Assembly: GCA_900073065.1 (NCBI GenBank) | Contig: FJOG01000001.1 | Location: forward strand, 2,607,793-2,671,792 | Origin: Phialocephala subalpina | Taxonomy: Eukaryota > Ascomycota > Leotiomycetes > Helotiales > Mollisiaceae | DNA: 64,000 nucleotides | Reading direction: 5' to 3' | Shown: piece by piece, positions 21,462-32,447 of the stretch | How the letters are laid out: the number at the start of each line of letters is the position of its first letter | How positions within the stretch are numbered: position 1 is the stretch's first letter | Translations under genes and position numbers: made by a program | The notes under the pieces: generated by a model | What the model was told of the DNA's origin: nothing | The model's database searches: none | What the model saw: the letters and a program-made list of their open reading frames with translations, nothing else

Positions 21462-22884
21462 TGTTAAAGGTGGTGGTAGAATAGCAATAGATATGTTGGC
21501 AGAATAGTAATTAAATGATCGAAAGAATAGCAATTGAAGATGAAAGTTAAGGAATTGAGAGTGGTGTACTGTACGAGCTTAAAAATTTCGCTCCTCATAA
21601 CAAGAATTGACAATTAGCAGTTGCTTGTAAGCTCCGATTGCTTGCAGAGGCATGAGTCAAGGATACAGCACGAATTAAAAGGCTTTGCGTACGTACTTTT
21701 ACAACCGTGTCTTCCACGCAATTTCTATTTTGACGAGGCCCCAGATGTGGTGGAATTCCATTTCCGCGCTTCTATTAGTTACTTACAAGAGCAAAATTGC
21801 AATAGTGGGGGAAAGTCCAGAATCTTGTCAATAATTAGAGAATGGGGTGAAGAGAGTTCGAGACCTTGGGCGAGGATGTGAAGTCATTGAACAGCAAGCG
21901 AGAAGCCCCTTGCAATGGGATCTAGGCTCTTTGGTACAAGTATCGGCCGGAAGCCTCCACGAGAACTTATTCTCATCTCTCGCCAGCTTTCCTTCTTTCC
22001 TTCTTTCCTTCTACTCCGTATATTTTTCTAATTTGCCAATTGCGAATTAGTCCACGGGTTAGCAGGTCGCGGTTTTGGCGAACCAAATGCAAACCATTGG
22101 CAAGGCAAAGGGGCATTATGGGCATTCAAGTCACACCGAACCGCGCCCTCCAATCATGCCCTCAAGGCCCGTTACGCTCACCGCGCCTTTGAATTCCAAG
22201 TTTTGATGTGGAATCAAGCGTGCTATTTCCTCTACAATCTCTACGAAGTTCTACGAACACGCAAAGAGGGCATTCCCAGGCAACAGTCGAGAGGCGGCTC
22301 AATACTTCTACAAGGTAGAGTGATTGGCAGAATTACCTGCGATACATATATATGAGGCGTTGAAGCTTTGGAGTTGATTCTGCAGGATACCGATTACAAT
22401 GTTGTTGAGGGTTGTTGATGTCTTTCTGGACTTCTGCTGAGGGGGTTCTCGCCATGTCTTTATAGACTGGAGCACACCTGAATTATGAAGGCTATGGAGT
22501 TGCATCACCGAGAACGAGGCGCGGATATCGGAATGGTGTCCAAACCCGGAGTCTTGACATCGGTTAGCCTCTGGGACAAGGCGCCTGCATTATCTTCCTG
22601 GTTATACCCTCATTGGCCGCCATAATGGGGCATTCTCAGGGCAGACATAATGCCCGTTGTCTGCCCTGTCGCCGCCCTGTTGCTGCCCTGGTAGTTCTAA
22701 GGCAGAATGGTAGCCTCGTTTGGTCAGGGACTCGGAAACAATACCATTCAGTCCAGCTTTTTCCCCTTCAGACCTCTTAATTTGTCTACTTCCCCAATTT
22801 CTCATCCCTTCGAAACTTTGCTCGACCCATCCGTGAGAAGTCTTATCGTATGCGTCTAGCCTTGCGCGTTTTAATATCGTCACA
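21462..22884. promoter_or_regulatory. Long divergent intergenic region upstream of the kinase-HET gene
   Basis: 1.4 kb between the MOSC gene (-) and the kinase-HET gene (+). It contains a TTCC/TTTC microsatellite near 21,985-22,010, a perfect 11-bp hairpin at 22637-22668, and several TGCCCT repeats nearby. I see no gene. Confidence 0.4.
22637..22668. repeat. Perfect inverted repeat (11-bp arms, 10-nt loop)
   Basis: CAGGGCAGACA is followed, after a 10-nt loop, by its exact reverse complement TGTCTGCCCTG. It lies 217 bases before the kinase-HET start codon. Additional GCCCTG copies follow within 25 bases. Confidence 0.7.
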
Positions 22885-25800
22885 ATGTATGAATCCAGCC
22901 CTGTCTCGTCCCACCAAAATGAGCATACCTCGCAGCCTTCGCCAATGAGCAGCTCTCTGGTTGGTCAAGACCTGCAGGCTTCCAATCTGCATCCAAACAA
23001 TCACGGCACACGCCAACTTGGGCAGTACGCCCTGGTTCCTACTCAGAGTAGACTGCCTCAACCTGCTTATTCCTACAATGCTCCCATTGAACGCCCAATT
23101 CCTGGCGCTCAAGTAAGTCATGCCAATCTTTCTTTGACGCATAAAGACTAATTGTCAAACAGTCAGTGCAGAACGATCCACCTCTTGCTCCACCATACCT
23201 CACAGACAACAGTGGTAAGTATCCCTTCTACAAACTCAATCATATCACAGTACTAATTGATATCTAGCCTATGTAGGACCAGGTCAACTTCATTGCATAG
23301 CCAGTCCCGGCGTTCAATGCTACTGTGTCTCGTGCAACGCTCTCGCGGATTTCCCGATTACCCCATTCGACCTGAATTCCAATACGAGTGTTACCAATTT
23401 CGGACCTACTCAATCCTACAACAGTCGTCCAAGGCTTAACACTGGAGGTTACAACACTGGCATCGGGGGTTCTTCGTTATCATATAGCCAGGAAGTCCCA
23501 GACTTGACCTATAGCAGAACTGGCAACACTGGGTCGTATCTGTCAGCATCCCCATATGGTTCTGTACCTGAATTTGGCAGAGATTCAGCAATATCTTTTG
23601 GCCCGTCTTCCAGTTGGTCCAGACAAGCATCCTCGTCAGTTGCGTTTCCAGGAGTGAATCACGTGTTTCAGGCAGGCTTCGACGATATGAGAGGCCCTCC
23701 ACCCAACGCTCCGCAAAGACTTGCTGGGCTGCACAATGTCAACCGAAAGCATTGCTCTCAAACGAAAGATCGCGTTCCACGTCAATCCGGACCTCCCAGA
23801 CTAGACATCGTTCATGCTCCAAGTACAGAAACGATAGCTTCGTTGGATTGTGCTACATTTCTTGAAGCACAAGAAATTCTGGGTATGAAGCTCAAGAACG
23901 GGAAGCCTCTCTCAGACGTACAAAAGGAGAGCTTGGTGAATCTCTTGGAAATGTCCCATGTACAGCTGGACTTTTGTCTCGACGCCAAACGAATTCTAGA
24001 GCCCGTGTTACACAATCTGTGTTCTAAGACTCAAGCATGTAGTCTTCCGACAGACTATGTTGTGCGTTGGTTTGAGCAGATTCAGAGCTCGCATACCCCA
24101 GAGAAGGCTTCACTGCGAGATTCCGCCTATCAGTCGCTCAATCCGCCTCATGGCCAAAACCAAGAACGCCCAAAGAAACGTCGAAAGACGACCAGGGATC
24201 CCAGCCAGCAAAAGGTCTACCAATGCACCCATATTTCCAATACTGGCAGACGTTGTCCCCAGGAGAGCAGCAATTTCACTGATTGGAAACGACACGAAGA
24301 GACTCATTGGCCACAGCGACGATGGGAGTGCTTGATTGAGGGATCGTACCCGGACATTGCCTGTCATGTCTGTGGTGAATACATCGATATGAACATCGAA
24401 CAGTCTCAGCATAACCATGCTGAATGCTTCGGTCATATGCCTAGGAAAGGCCACGAGTTTCCGAGAAAAGACAAGCTCGTGCCCCACGTCAGAGAAGAGC
24501 ATGGCTACACACCAAAGGTCGATTCTTGGCACTACCCCATTCCATCACATTGGAAGTCTCTCTGCGGTTTCTGCGGGCTACAGTCATTTTCCAATTGGGA
24601 TGATCGTTGTGACCATGTTGGAAAGCATTTCACGGAAGGAAAGCGGATGGTCCCAGACTGGAGAGATCCTTGGCCTATTGAAGAAGTTTCCGATGCAGCT
24701 GATGAAGATAATGACGACGATGAGGACGGTGATGGACCCGGACACAATGACGGTCCGAGCGATAGAGACGCCGAAGGGGAGGACGATCCTGACCATGGTC
24801 CCCAGTCAGATAGAAACCAGAATAGCAGCAGCGGGGACGCAAATCAAACCTATAATACCGGTAGCGAGCACGGTCATCAGGATTCTAGTCATACTCACGG
24901 TACCGACAATGGTAGTCATCCAGGAAATCATCGAGGCCGGGGTGCCCAGCATTGGAGCCGTGGGCCATCAGTCCCAAACAGCCACGAAAATCTATCTATT
25001 CGTCCATCTCTAAGGATTCATGGCCCTGGTGGTGATGACAACGTCTTCAAATCCATTGGACCACTTGGCTATGGGACATTTGGATCCGTGGATGAAGTGG
25101 AGCATTCTGCCACCAAGATGCGGTTCGCTAGGAAAACAATACGGGTTGTGCACCATCAGTCCTTCCCGGCAATTCTACAAGCTCAGCGCGAGGTCAGCGT
25201 TCTTCGTAACTTAAAGCATGTACATATTGTCGATCTAGCAGCTTCGTACACTTTTGAGGATCAGTTCTCGATCATCATATCACCCGTTGCCGAGTGGAAC
25301 CTTGGAGAGTACATCCGACATGACATCTCACCTTCCTCGACTCGAATTTCCAACTTGGCCAGGTGGATCGGCTGCCTGGCTTCCGCTGTCTCCTATATGC
25401 ATGAGCAGTCGTGTCAGCACCTCGATATCAAGCCAAGCAATATCCTAATTGCAGGTAGTCAAGTAATGCTGAGTGACTTCGGCGGAGCTGTCATCCTGAA
25501 TGGGTCCAATTCAAACAGACTTATGACTGATAGTTGTGCTGTTACACCCATGTATTGTGCGCCAGAAATTGCAGACCGACGAGGAACATCATTCATTGCC
25601 GGAGCCAGCGACGTTTACTCGCTTGGTTGTGTATTTCTTGAGATGGCAACAGTCATTCACCGAGAAAGCTTGAACAAGTTTGAGCAGTTTCGAGGATTCG
25701 GGAGCAAAGACGCAACGTATCATCGTAATCTTCGCAAGTCTCTCCTCTGGATCGACCATTTGTTGGACATTGATGGTAGCCTAGGGGTACCAGTCAAGGA

Positions 25801-27469
25801 CAGTCTTTCAACCATTCGCCTCATGTTGAGCCACGACTGGACTAAAAGGCCAACTGCTCGTGGAATCGAAGACTCCCTCCAGCTGTGGCATCTACAGTCG
25901 AAATGCGAGACCGAGAAGAAGAACTATCTTATCATTGCCCAAGCAAAACGAGCTGAGAAAGCTAGGGCATCATTTGACCCTCTCGATGTTGTTAAGCGGT
26001 GGCTTCATAATTGCTTAAGCACTCACACAACGTGTACAAGCACCGAAAAGGGTTTCTTTCCTTCTCGAATTCTGAATGTCGGAGTGGAGGGTGATACTAT
26101 TCGGTTAGAATCTAGCGATCCTTCTAGTCCTTACGTTGCGCTTTCATACTGCTGGGGCACAACTGCCACGCTCAAAACAACCTCCCAAACGTTGGAAGAC
26201 ATGTTCGAAAATATTCCAGTGTCATCACTCTCACATACGTTTCTCCACGCTGTTCGTATTACACGAGCATTAGGTTTTCACTACCTGTGGATCGACGCGC
26301 TTTGCATTATTCAGGATTCTCTTTCGGATTGGACGGCGCAAGTTGCTCAGATGAGCAAAATTTACTCTCATTCCTCTCTCACTATCTGTGTTGCGAGCGA
26401 GACACAGGTTCCGACTACCCCGGAACACAAGATGCTGGACACAAGGCCCAATATTGGCAGGCCAGAGTCTCCATGCCCTACTTGCGACAATGCCTACAAA
26501 GCATTCAAGCCATTGGTCGACGATACAGCCACTACGATGCTTCTCGATTCTCAATGGTCCAAGCGTGGCTGGACTTTACAGGAACGCATTCTATCTCCTC
26601 GGATCCTCTACTACTCTTCAAACAGCTTAGCCTGGGAATGCGATGGCGAGCGCTCAACTCTAGACAGAGTCGGTCAGATCCGCGATAATTTGAAGTTACT
26701 TGGCATCGGCAAACATTCTCTGCCTAACAAGCAAGAAGCCAACCCCTCTTTTCCATTGATGCGCAGCTTCAGAAAAACGTGGAGGGAAATTGTTCGAGAA
26801 TTCTCAAAGCGACACCTGACTTTCGCCACCGATAAACTCCCTGCTCTTGCCGGCGTGGCTTACGAGATGGCAGCCATGAGCCACCAATCTTACGTTGCAG
26901 GTCTTTGGAAGGGAGACCTTATCAACGACCTGTTGTGGTGCCGAGACTTCCCTACCATACCTCTTCCTCGACCAAACTACAGAGCTCCAAGCTGGTCATG
27001 GGCATCTATCGACAGCCCTGTCGTGTGGTCGAAGTCCGTGAGCTTTCCTGTCGAGAAGAATGCTCAGGTTTTGGATTGCGAAACTAGACCTCTCTCGGAA
27101 TTGGCACCTTTTGCTGGTGTCTCTGATGGATACCTTCAGATCAGAGGACTCTCTCGGAAAGTAGTTGTGGTCGTCTCCCGCCCTGAAGAAGTTCTGGATA
27201 GGCAAAGTCTGAACCGATTGGCTTTTGCTCAATGGGATACTTTAGATGTTCAGAAGAAAACTAGCAATGATCCGAAGCTCAAGGGGGTTCAAGTTGAGGC
27301 GCTTTTGTGTTTACAAATCTTGACTGAGGCTGGACTTTTGTTGCGAGACGTATCCGAAGGAGATCTGCAGACGTTTCGGAGAGTTGGTGTTTATTGGAAC
27401 CAGACTGATGACGACTCTAAGCCAGTGTTCGATGGGAGTTGGAAATCCCAGTCTGTCACCATCATTTAA
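22885..27469 (+). CDS. C2H2 zinc finger - protein kinase - HET domain fusion protein
   Basis: Exons 22885-23112, 23163-23214 and 23268-27469; 1,493 residues. The disordered N-terminus (Gln/Pro/Ser) leads into a short helical region (about 300-390, ending CSLPTDYVVRWFEQIQ) and a basic RPKKRRKT patch. Zinc-finger repeats follow at about 410-545: YQCTHISNTGRRCPQ..H..H, CHVCGEYID, CGFCGLQSFSNWDDRCDHVGKH. An Asp/Glu then His/Gly/Ser linker comes next. A complete-looking Ser/Thr kinase domain occupies about 690-900: GPLGYGTFGSV, FARKTIRV, REVSVLRNLKH, QHLDIKPSNIL, SDFGGAV, YCAPEI, SDVYSLGCVFLEM. The HET domain begins at about 1,049: YVALSYCWGTT, LGFHYLWIDALCIIQD, KIYSHSSLTICVAS, SKRGWTLQERILSPRILYY, then a C-terminal AGLWKGDLINDLLW...APSWSWASI segment. 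HET domains trigger heterokaryon-incompatibility cell death. The kinase keeps its key Lys, Glu, HxD and DFG residues, so it may be active. Confidence 0.92.
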
Positions 27470-27615
27470 TTGAGTGGTTTACGTTTCTTATTTGGAATTT
27501 ATATATTAACTTAGTTTTATTTGTCTTGCCTCATTTCCTGCGCCTATCTTGAAGCTTGATCAAATTTCGCCCCAATTTACACGAATGAACATACACGCCA
27601 ATTGCGCTTTCCATC
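27470..27615. other. Short convergent spacer
   Basis: AT-rich 3' flank shared by the kinase-HET gene and the Hsp70-like pseudogene; nothing else is seen. Confidence 0.4.
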
Positions 27616-29184
27616 TTAATCATAATCGTCGTCTCCCCATTCGTAGTTCCTCCAACCCGTCCTTCCAGTACTATAGACCTTCTTCGGAGTTGCCTCTGCT
27701 GGCTGCGCTGGTATGCTCGCTCCTTCCCGCCAATCGATTTTGATTGCGTTCTGTGCAGTATATTGCTGATCAGAAAACCAGAGCTCAAATCTAGCATCCG
27801 TGGCTGCCCCGATCACGAACTTCACATCGTACCTCGCTTTGTAATAAGTCTCCCCGGGTTTCATGCCCAGAAATTTCCTCTTTCCTTTGCGTGGGGTAAA
27901 CCTATCGATAGGCACTTTCGACAGATCGGACTCAACCTCTGCTAGCGTTATCACATCCGCATTTCTCTCTTTGCCAACCCATACATTGTCAAGAAGCTCG
28001 TCAGCGTCGTTGTGACAGATGACAATGGTAGACTTCCATTTCCTCGGCTTTCCTCGGGTGAAGATCCTGGTGAACTCATGGCTCTTGTTATCGTCGACAT
28101 TGATGAGGTAGTCCTTATCAAAGTCAATTTACTGCCCTCAAATAGACCATCTGGTGTTCTCACTTTCTCGATCACCCACTTTATATGGTCTTTTAGCCAA
28201 AGCTTGCCATCAAGCTGATCTTTATATGGTGTATGACCAACGTCCAGTTTCTGATCATACGGAACATCGCATACCACACCATACGATGCTCTAGCCATTC
28301 TCTACTTTAGCACCGCCTTTCCTTTTTTTTGCCGTTGCATTTGGTCCCACACCAGTCCTTTCAACACTGCAAGTTGGCTGGAGTATGTTAGCTCTATGGA
28401 CTGTTCGATTCAAGGAAGAAAACTTACGGCTCGTCACTGGCTGCTGCAATAACTTTCAGTGAAGGTGCCGCTGAGTGAGCATTGGTCCCAGTCAACGCTT
28501 CCTTGAGTCGCTTTTGCACATACGCAGAGCTTCCCAAACCGCCTGAAAGTACCAGATAGTCCTGTTCGATGGTCAACAAGTGGCAAGCTGTAATTTCTTG
28601 ACATAACTAACGATCTTCTTATTGGGATACTTCTCGTCCATTATATCCATCTGATTCTGAATGTTATCGATCATCTTGTCAACTTCGATGTCGAACAATT
28701 GTCGGAAGTCGTCATGCGAGAACATCATGGAACCCAGTGCTATTTTGGCCTTCTCATTCGAGATTTTGGCCTTTAGTCCTGAGACTTTGACTGGAAATTC
28801 CTTGAATTCTTCCTCGTCGAGAGTTCCAAAGGCCAACTTCCACCTCTGAAAATCTGCGCTATGCATCATAGTCCAAGCAGTATTGTCCTTGAGCTCCAGG
28901 TCTGTGCCTTGGAGGCGCTCGTCGATGAGGGTACAAAACGATTCGTCGATATTCGTGGAGCCGAAGTTGTATCCTGCGACAGGAATTAATTCCTTAAGTT
29001 GCGTTCCGTCATCACTATCGCCGACTTTTTGAAGGACCGCTAAATCTGTAGTCCCACCTCCTGCATCACAGACCAGCATGATATCCTTGTCTTTAAAGTC
29101 TACTAGCTGTTCAACGGCCGTGTAAACAGCTGAAGCTTGTGGCTCAGTAAGACCAAAGTTCACAGTATATGCCAACAAGCTCAC
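27616..29184 (-). pseudogene. Hsp70-like ATPase pseudogene (5' truncated, nonsense, frameshift)
   Basis: On the minus strand the readable homology begins near 29184 (LTEPQASAVYTAVEQL), continues through DAGGGTTDLAVL, GYNFGSTNIDESF and LSGGLGSSAYVQ, and ends at the stop at 27616. These are the second half of an actin-fold Hsp70-like protein of the large fungal Hsp70-related family. Introns at 28611-28562 and 28427-28378 still look spliceable. Breaks: the first phosphate-binding half is absent, with the phosphotransferase gene in its place; an in-frame TAG at 28304-28302 lies between VLK and RMARASYG, where related proteins continue; and a one-base loss in an A-run near 28127-28131 shifts the frame from ...LFEGSK to IDFDKDYLIN. 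The remainder (VICHNDADELLDNVWVG..., DARFELWFSDQQY) is then open. No function is expected. Confidence 0.82.
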
Positions 29185-30143
29185 GTCTTATAATGCGTCA
29201 TTCCTGGATCCCCGCGGTTCTCCAACCGAACTTTACGTGGGCATCTCGAAAATCCCCCACTCGATTATCCAGCGAGATCCCTCCAACACCAGAACCCAGC
29301 CATCCTCTCGTTCGCCGATTTTGGGGATACATACATTCGTTCCTGAAGCGATTCTCGGTTTACTATTGTCGTTGGGTCAGAATTCCTTTCGACAATCAAA
29401 TTATTCCGCTACCATTTGGCCTGCTCTTGAAATGGTCGGATGGAACACGACTCGAAGAAGTCCTCGCAACCGAAGTATGCCGCGCTGCAGGTTTACCAAC
29501 ACCGAAAATCATCTCTTACGGAGAACACCCAAATACCCCGCATGCGCCAGTATCAATCCTGATGACACGACTCTCCGGGCGTGAACTCGGGCAAGCGTAC
29601 GAAACCCTCAGCCTAAAAGCCAAAACTACAGCTCTTACAGAGTTCAAACTTTACCTATCAACCATTCGGGGGTGGAAAAGTCCATGGGGCAACGAACGAG
29701 TTTGCTCTATCACAGGCGGTGCAATCCGAAGCATCCGCGTCCCAAATCATCAAATCGGCCCTTGCGAAACGCCTCAAGAATTCCACGAATATTTACTTGC
29801 GCCTGCCCGTTACTCGTTTGCGTCAGAAGCTGTGAATGAAGAAAAAGTACGCAGCGCGAGAAAACTTCAATCCCTACAGCGACCTGGCGTCAAATTTACA
29901 CACGGGGATATTAAACATCACAATATACTTGTGGATGAGGATGGTCACATTACTGGATTGCTGGATTGGGAGTCTGCTGGTTGGTATCCAGAGTTTTGGG
30001 AATACACTACAGCATTGCGATTTGTGCCAAAAGACTTTTGGTGGTATGAGTTTTTGATGGAGGTTGGTGCACAGCGATATTTAAAAGAATCAGAATGTGA
30101 GAAGGCGTTGACGAGTTTGACGGCCGATTCGTACTCGTGGTAA
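29169..30143 (+). CDS. Aminoglycoside-phosphotransferase-like (APH family) kinase
   Basis: Single exon, 324 residues from the ATG at 29169; an in-frame ATG at 29193 is an alternative. The kinase-like fold is recognisable: LPFGLLLKWSDGTRLEEVLATEV (ATP-binding Lys region), AAGLPTPKIISYG, PVSILMTRLSGRELGQ, the catalytic loop THGDIKHHNILVDED, and the metal-binding GLLDWESAGWYPEFWEY. Fungal genomes carry many such small-molecule kinases of unknown substrate, often in accessory regions. The first 16 bases overlap the broken 5' end of the opposite-strand Hsp70 pseudogene, so the promoter has probably been rearranged. The frame is intact and the catalytic Asp residues are present, so I call it a gene, though expression is unproven. 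Confidence 0.82.
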   Translation: MPTSSRLIMRHSWIPAVLQPNFTWASRKSPTRLSSEIPPTPEPSHPLVRRFWGYIHSFLKRFSVYYCRWVRIPFDNQIIPLPFGLLLKWSDGTRLEEVLATEVCRAAGLPTPKIISYGEHPNTPHAPVSILMTRLSGRELGQAYETLSLKAKTTALTEFKLYLSTIRGWKSPWGNERVCSITGGAIRSIRVPNHQIGPCETPQEFHEYLLAPARYSFASEAVNEEKVRSARKLQSLQRPGVKFTHGDIKHHNILVDEDGHITGLLDWESAGWYPEFWEYTTALRFVPKDFWWYEFLMEVGAQRYLKESECEKALTSLTADSYSW

Positions 30144-30722
30144 AAATGGCACGATACGTTGCAAAAGGGATAATTTACTAGACTGCTGAATTCCATCGCT
30201 CAATGTGTTAATCGGGAACATCAAAGATCTACGAAATCAATTGCTATGTTAATTAATCTAAGGTGGAGCCAACGTACTAGAAACGCAATCATTGTATTCT
30301 TATCCTATCGCAGATTATCATTATTTATATTAGGAAATCGAATCTTTACTTTGATTCTTCTACTCTTTTCTCTTTAATTTAGAATAATTGTAATTGTCTA
30401 GCGCTACTCTTCTATGATATGACGTTATTGGCGTCAACTTGAAGTTACGGAATGCTTTGAGGTCCTCAAAACTATGCTTGCATTGAAGCTTCCAGTATCG
30501 ATCTATGACCCCACACGTGGTGGTCCTGACCGCCCCTATTGTTTCGCCCAGCGTCTAAACCGCACTGATTTCCTCTCCAGCGTCAAGAGCAGTCCCGGAA
30601 ATGTCTTTCAACACTTGTCTCCCACTTCTCCTAGTACACGGCGGGCTAATCCACTGAGTACGATTTTTTTGATGACCGACAAGATCTTACCATTCGAAAC
30701 CGGACATTCTCGTCCAATCCAT
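30144..30722. other. AT-rich intergenic region
   Basis: 3' flank of the phosphotransferase gene and of the polygalacturonase pseudogene. The middle (30,240-30,430) is AT-rich and repetitive-looking but shows no clear element. Confidence 0.4.
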
Positions 30723-32135
30723 CTAAAACCCAGAAGGTGATGTCTGATTACAAGTAAACCCCACAGGATCAACCACATTACTACAATTAAAAAAAGACAT
30801 AGCCGCATTTCCATCCCAAGTCAAATCCAAATCTCTAACCTCAATCCTAGGACAAGGTCTCGCCCTACTACATTGTAACCTCACGTTAGTCGGCTCGAAC
30901 GCCGAGGTGCCATTCAAGGGACCGACTGAAAAGTTTGAGATGGCCATGGTTGAGGAGTCGCAGTCGCCGAAATTGAAGCTGTATGTTGTGCACTGGCCGA
31001 TGGCGAAAATGTATTTGCTGTTTTGGAAGGTGAAGTTTTCGAATTTGATGTTCTGAACGACTTTGGATAAGTTAGTGAGAGGATGCAGGAGGAGATGTTG
31101 GGGATTTACCTCCTGTTCCTCCTCCGCCGCCGTTGGGTGGTGTTCCTTTCTGCTCGCCGGTCCAGGTCTTGATGTATCCAGCTTGCCTGAGACAACTGTC
31201 AGAGAATGATTGATAAATTGGCAGGTCGATCTCTTACGCACTATTGATGCAGGTAATGTTCTTGGCATAGACGCCGTCGATGTACTCATACTCTCCGGGA
31301 TATTGCCCTGTACTACCCAGGGCGACTCCGAGATCTCGCTTAAAGATGGAGTCTTCTATGAAGATGTTGCTAGAATTCTGCTTGGTTGAGATCGAATCAT
31401 CTCCATTGTCGACAAACCATCGTCGAAAAGTGATGTTGTCCGAGGAGAGGGTATCAGCTCCATCTGAGTTTTGATTGCTTTTCTGCAGGGTTGTAAGTGA
31501 AGTGCGCAGAATGGAATCATAGAGATAGAGATACATCATTATTCAAGGTATTGTTCACGAAAATGGGTTGCAAGAGGACATTTTCCGAATGCATCACCTC
31601 CATAGTTCACATCTGACTTTGGATAAAATTGAGGCCTTGAAAAATCGAATAGTGGGTGTTCCAAATTGTCAACGCATGTGGACAGCCAGGATAGTTATTG
31701 ACTCCATTCACGAAATCATACCATGCCTGCCCATTCCCGTTAAAAGTACCGTACTTATGCCTATCGAACGTTACGTTGTTGCCGCTAAAGAAGAAAGCGC
31801 TGGATCGATTCTGGTATTTGATTGGAAGCGAATGTGACGTTCAGTAACTGAAGTTCGTTCCCCATAATAGCCTTCCTTTCAAATCAACGTTACAATTGTT
31901 GAGACTAGTGATGTTCATCACGCTCTCGATGTGGTAAGTGGTGTTGAGGAAGTTTACGGATCCGTCTTGACCACATTTCGAGAATGCCTCGACGATCGCT
32001 GGTGCGTCGTCCTCTCCGGGACTGGACTGTACATGCGTTGGAGGTTGAGTCATACTCCACATGGCCACCGATAGAGAGAGTGAAGAATGAGGTGATGGTT
32101 AGGAACCAGAGCCCTATGAATTGTTGTTTGCCCAT
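30723..32135 (-). pseudogene. GH28 exo-polygalacturonase pseudogene
   Basis: The minus strand starts with an intact signal peptide (MGKQQFIGLWFLTITSFFTLSIG) and reads on to ...SNACTVQS. A one-base frameshift near 32,025 then moves the frame to GEDDAPAIVEAFSKCG. The GH28 body is recognisable: DLKGRLLWGTNFSY, then TGA at 31843-31841 where a Trp is expected; YGTFNGNGQAWYDFVNG; FIQSQM, then TGA at 31609-31607, again at a Trp position; then NSDGADTLSSDNITFRRW, VDNGDDSIS and KRDLGVALGS. The gene ends CSNVVDPVGFTCNQ. GT-AG introns near 31532, 31238 and 31110 are still usable. The catalytic Asp residues in NSD and GDD remain, so decay looks recent. The ancestral enzyme would have been secreted and removed terminal galacturonate from pectin. 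Confidence 0.82.
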
Positions 32136-32447
32136 GCTTCAAGTCGTTTCCTCGCGAAAGAACTGACAATTTTTTTGCGAGAGAGGACATTCGAGTGGAA
32201 GAAATGGAAATTGGAAGCTTGAAGTAATACGCATAAGAAACTCATTATCTCGTATCAAGGCTCAGGATCAGTTCCAGCGATTCTTTACGCAAAATATCCC
32301 TAATGATCTCGGGATGGTGGTCACTAAACCACTGTCAGCCCGGAGGTCTGAGACAAATACTAGGAACGATCGGACAGCCATAATGTGAATAACATGCAGT
32401 GAAAATAAACGTCGCACTAAGATACTCGCGGGGCAAATGCTCATCCT
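32136..32447. other. Intergenic region
   Basis: 5' flank of the polygalacturonase pseudogene and 3' flank of the SDR gene. No feature is visible. Confidence 0.4.

Noticed and set aside
29169..30143. The phosphotransferase as an antibiotic-resistance determinant
   Set aside because: Only the general APH kinase fold is supported. Fungal members have diverse unknown substrates and nothing indicates aminoglycoside use.
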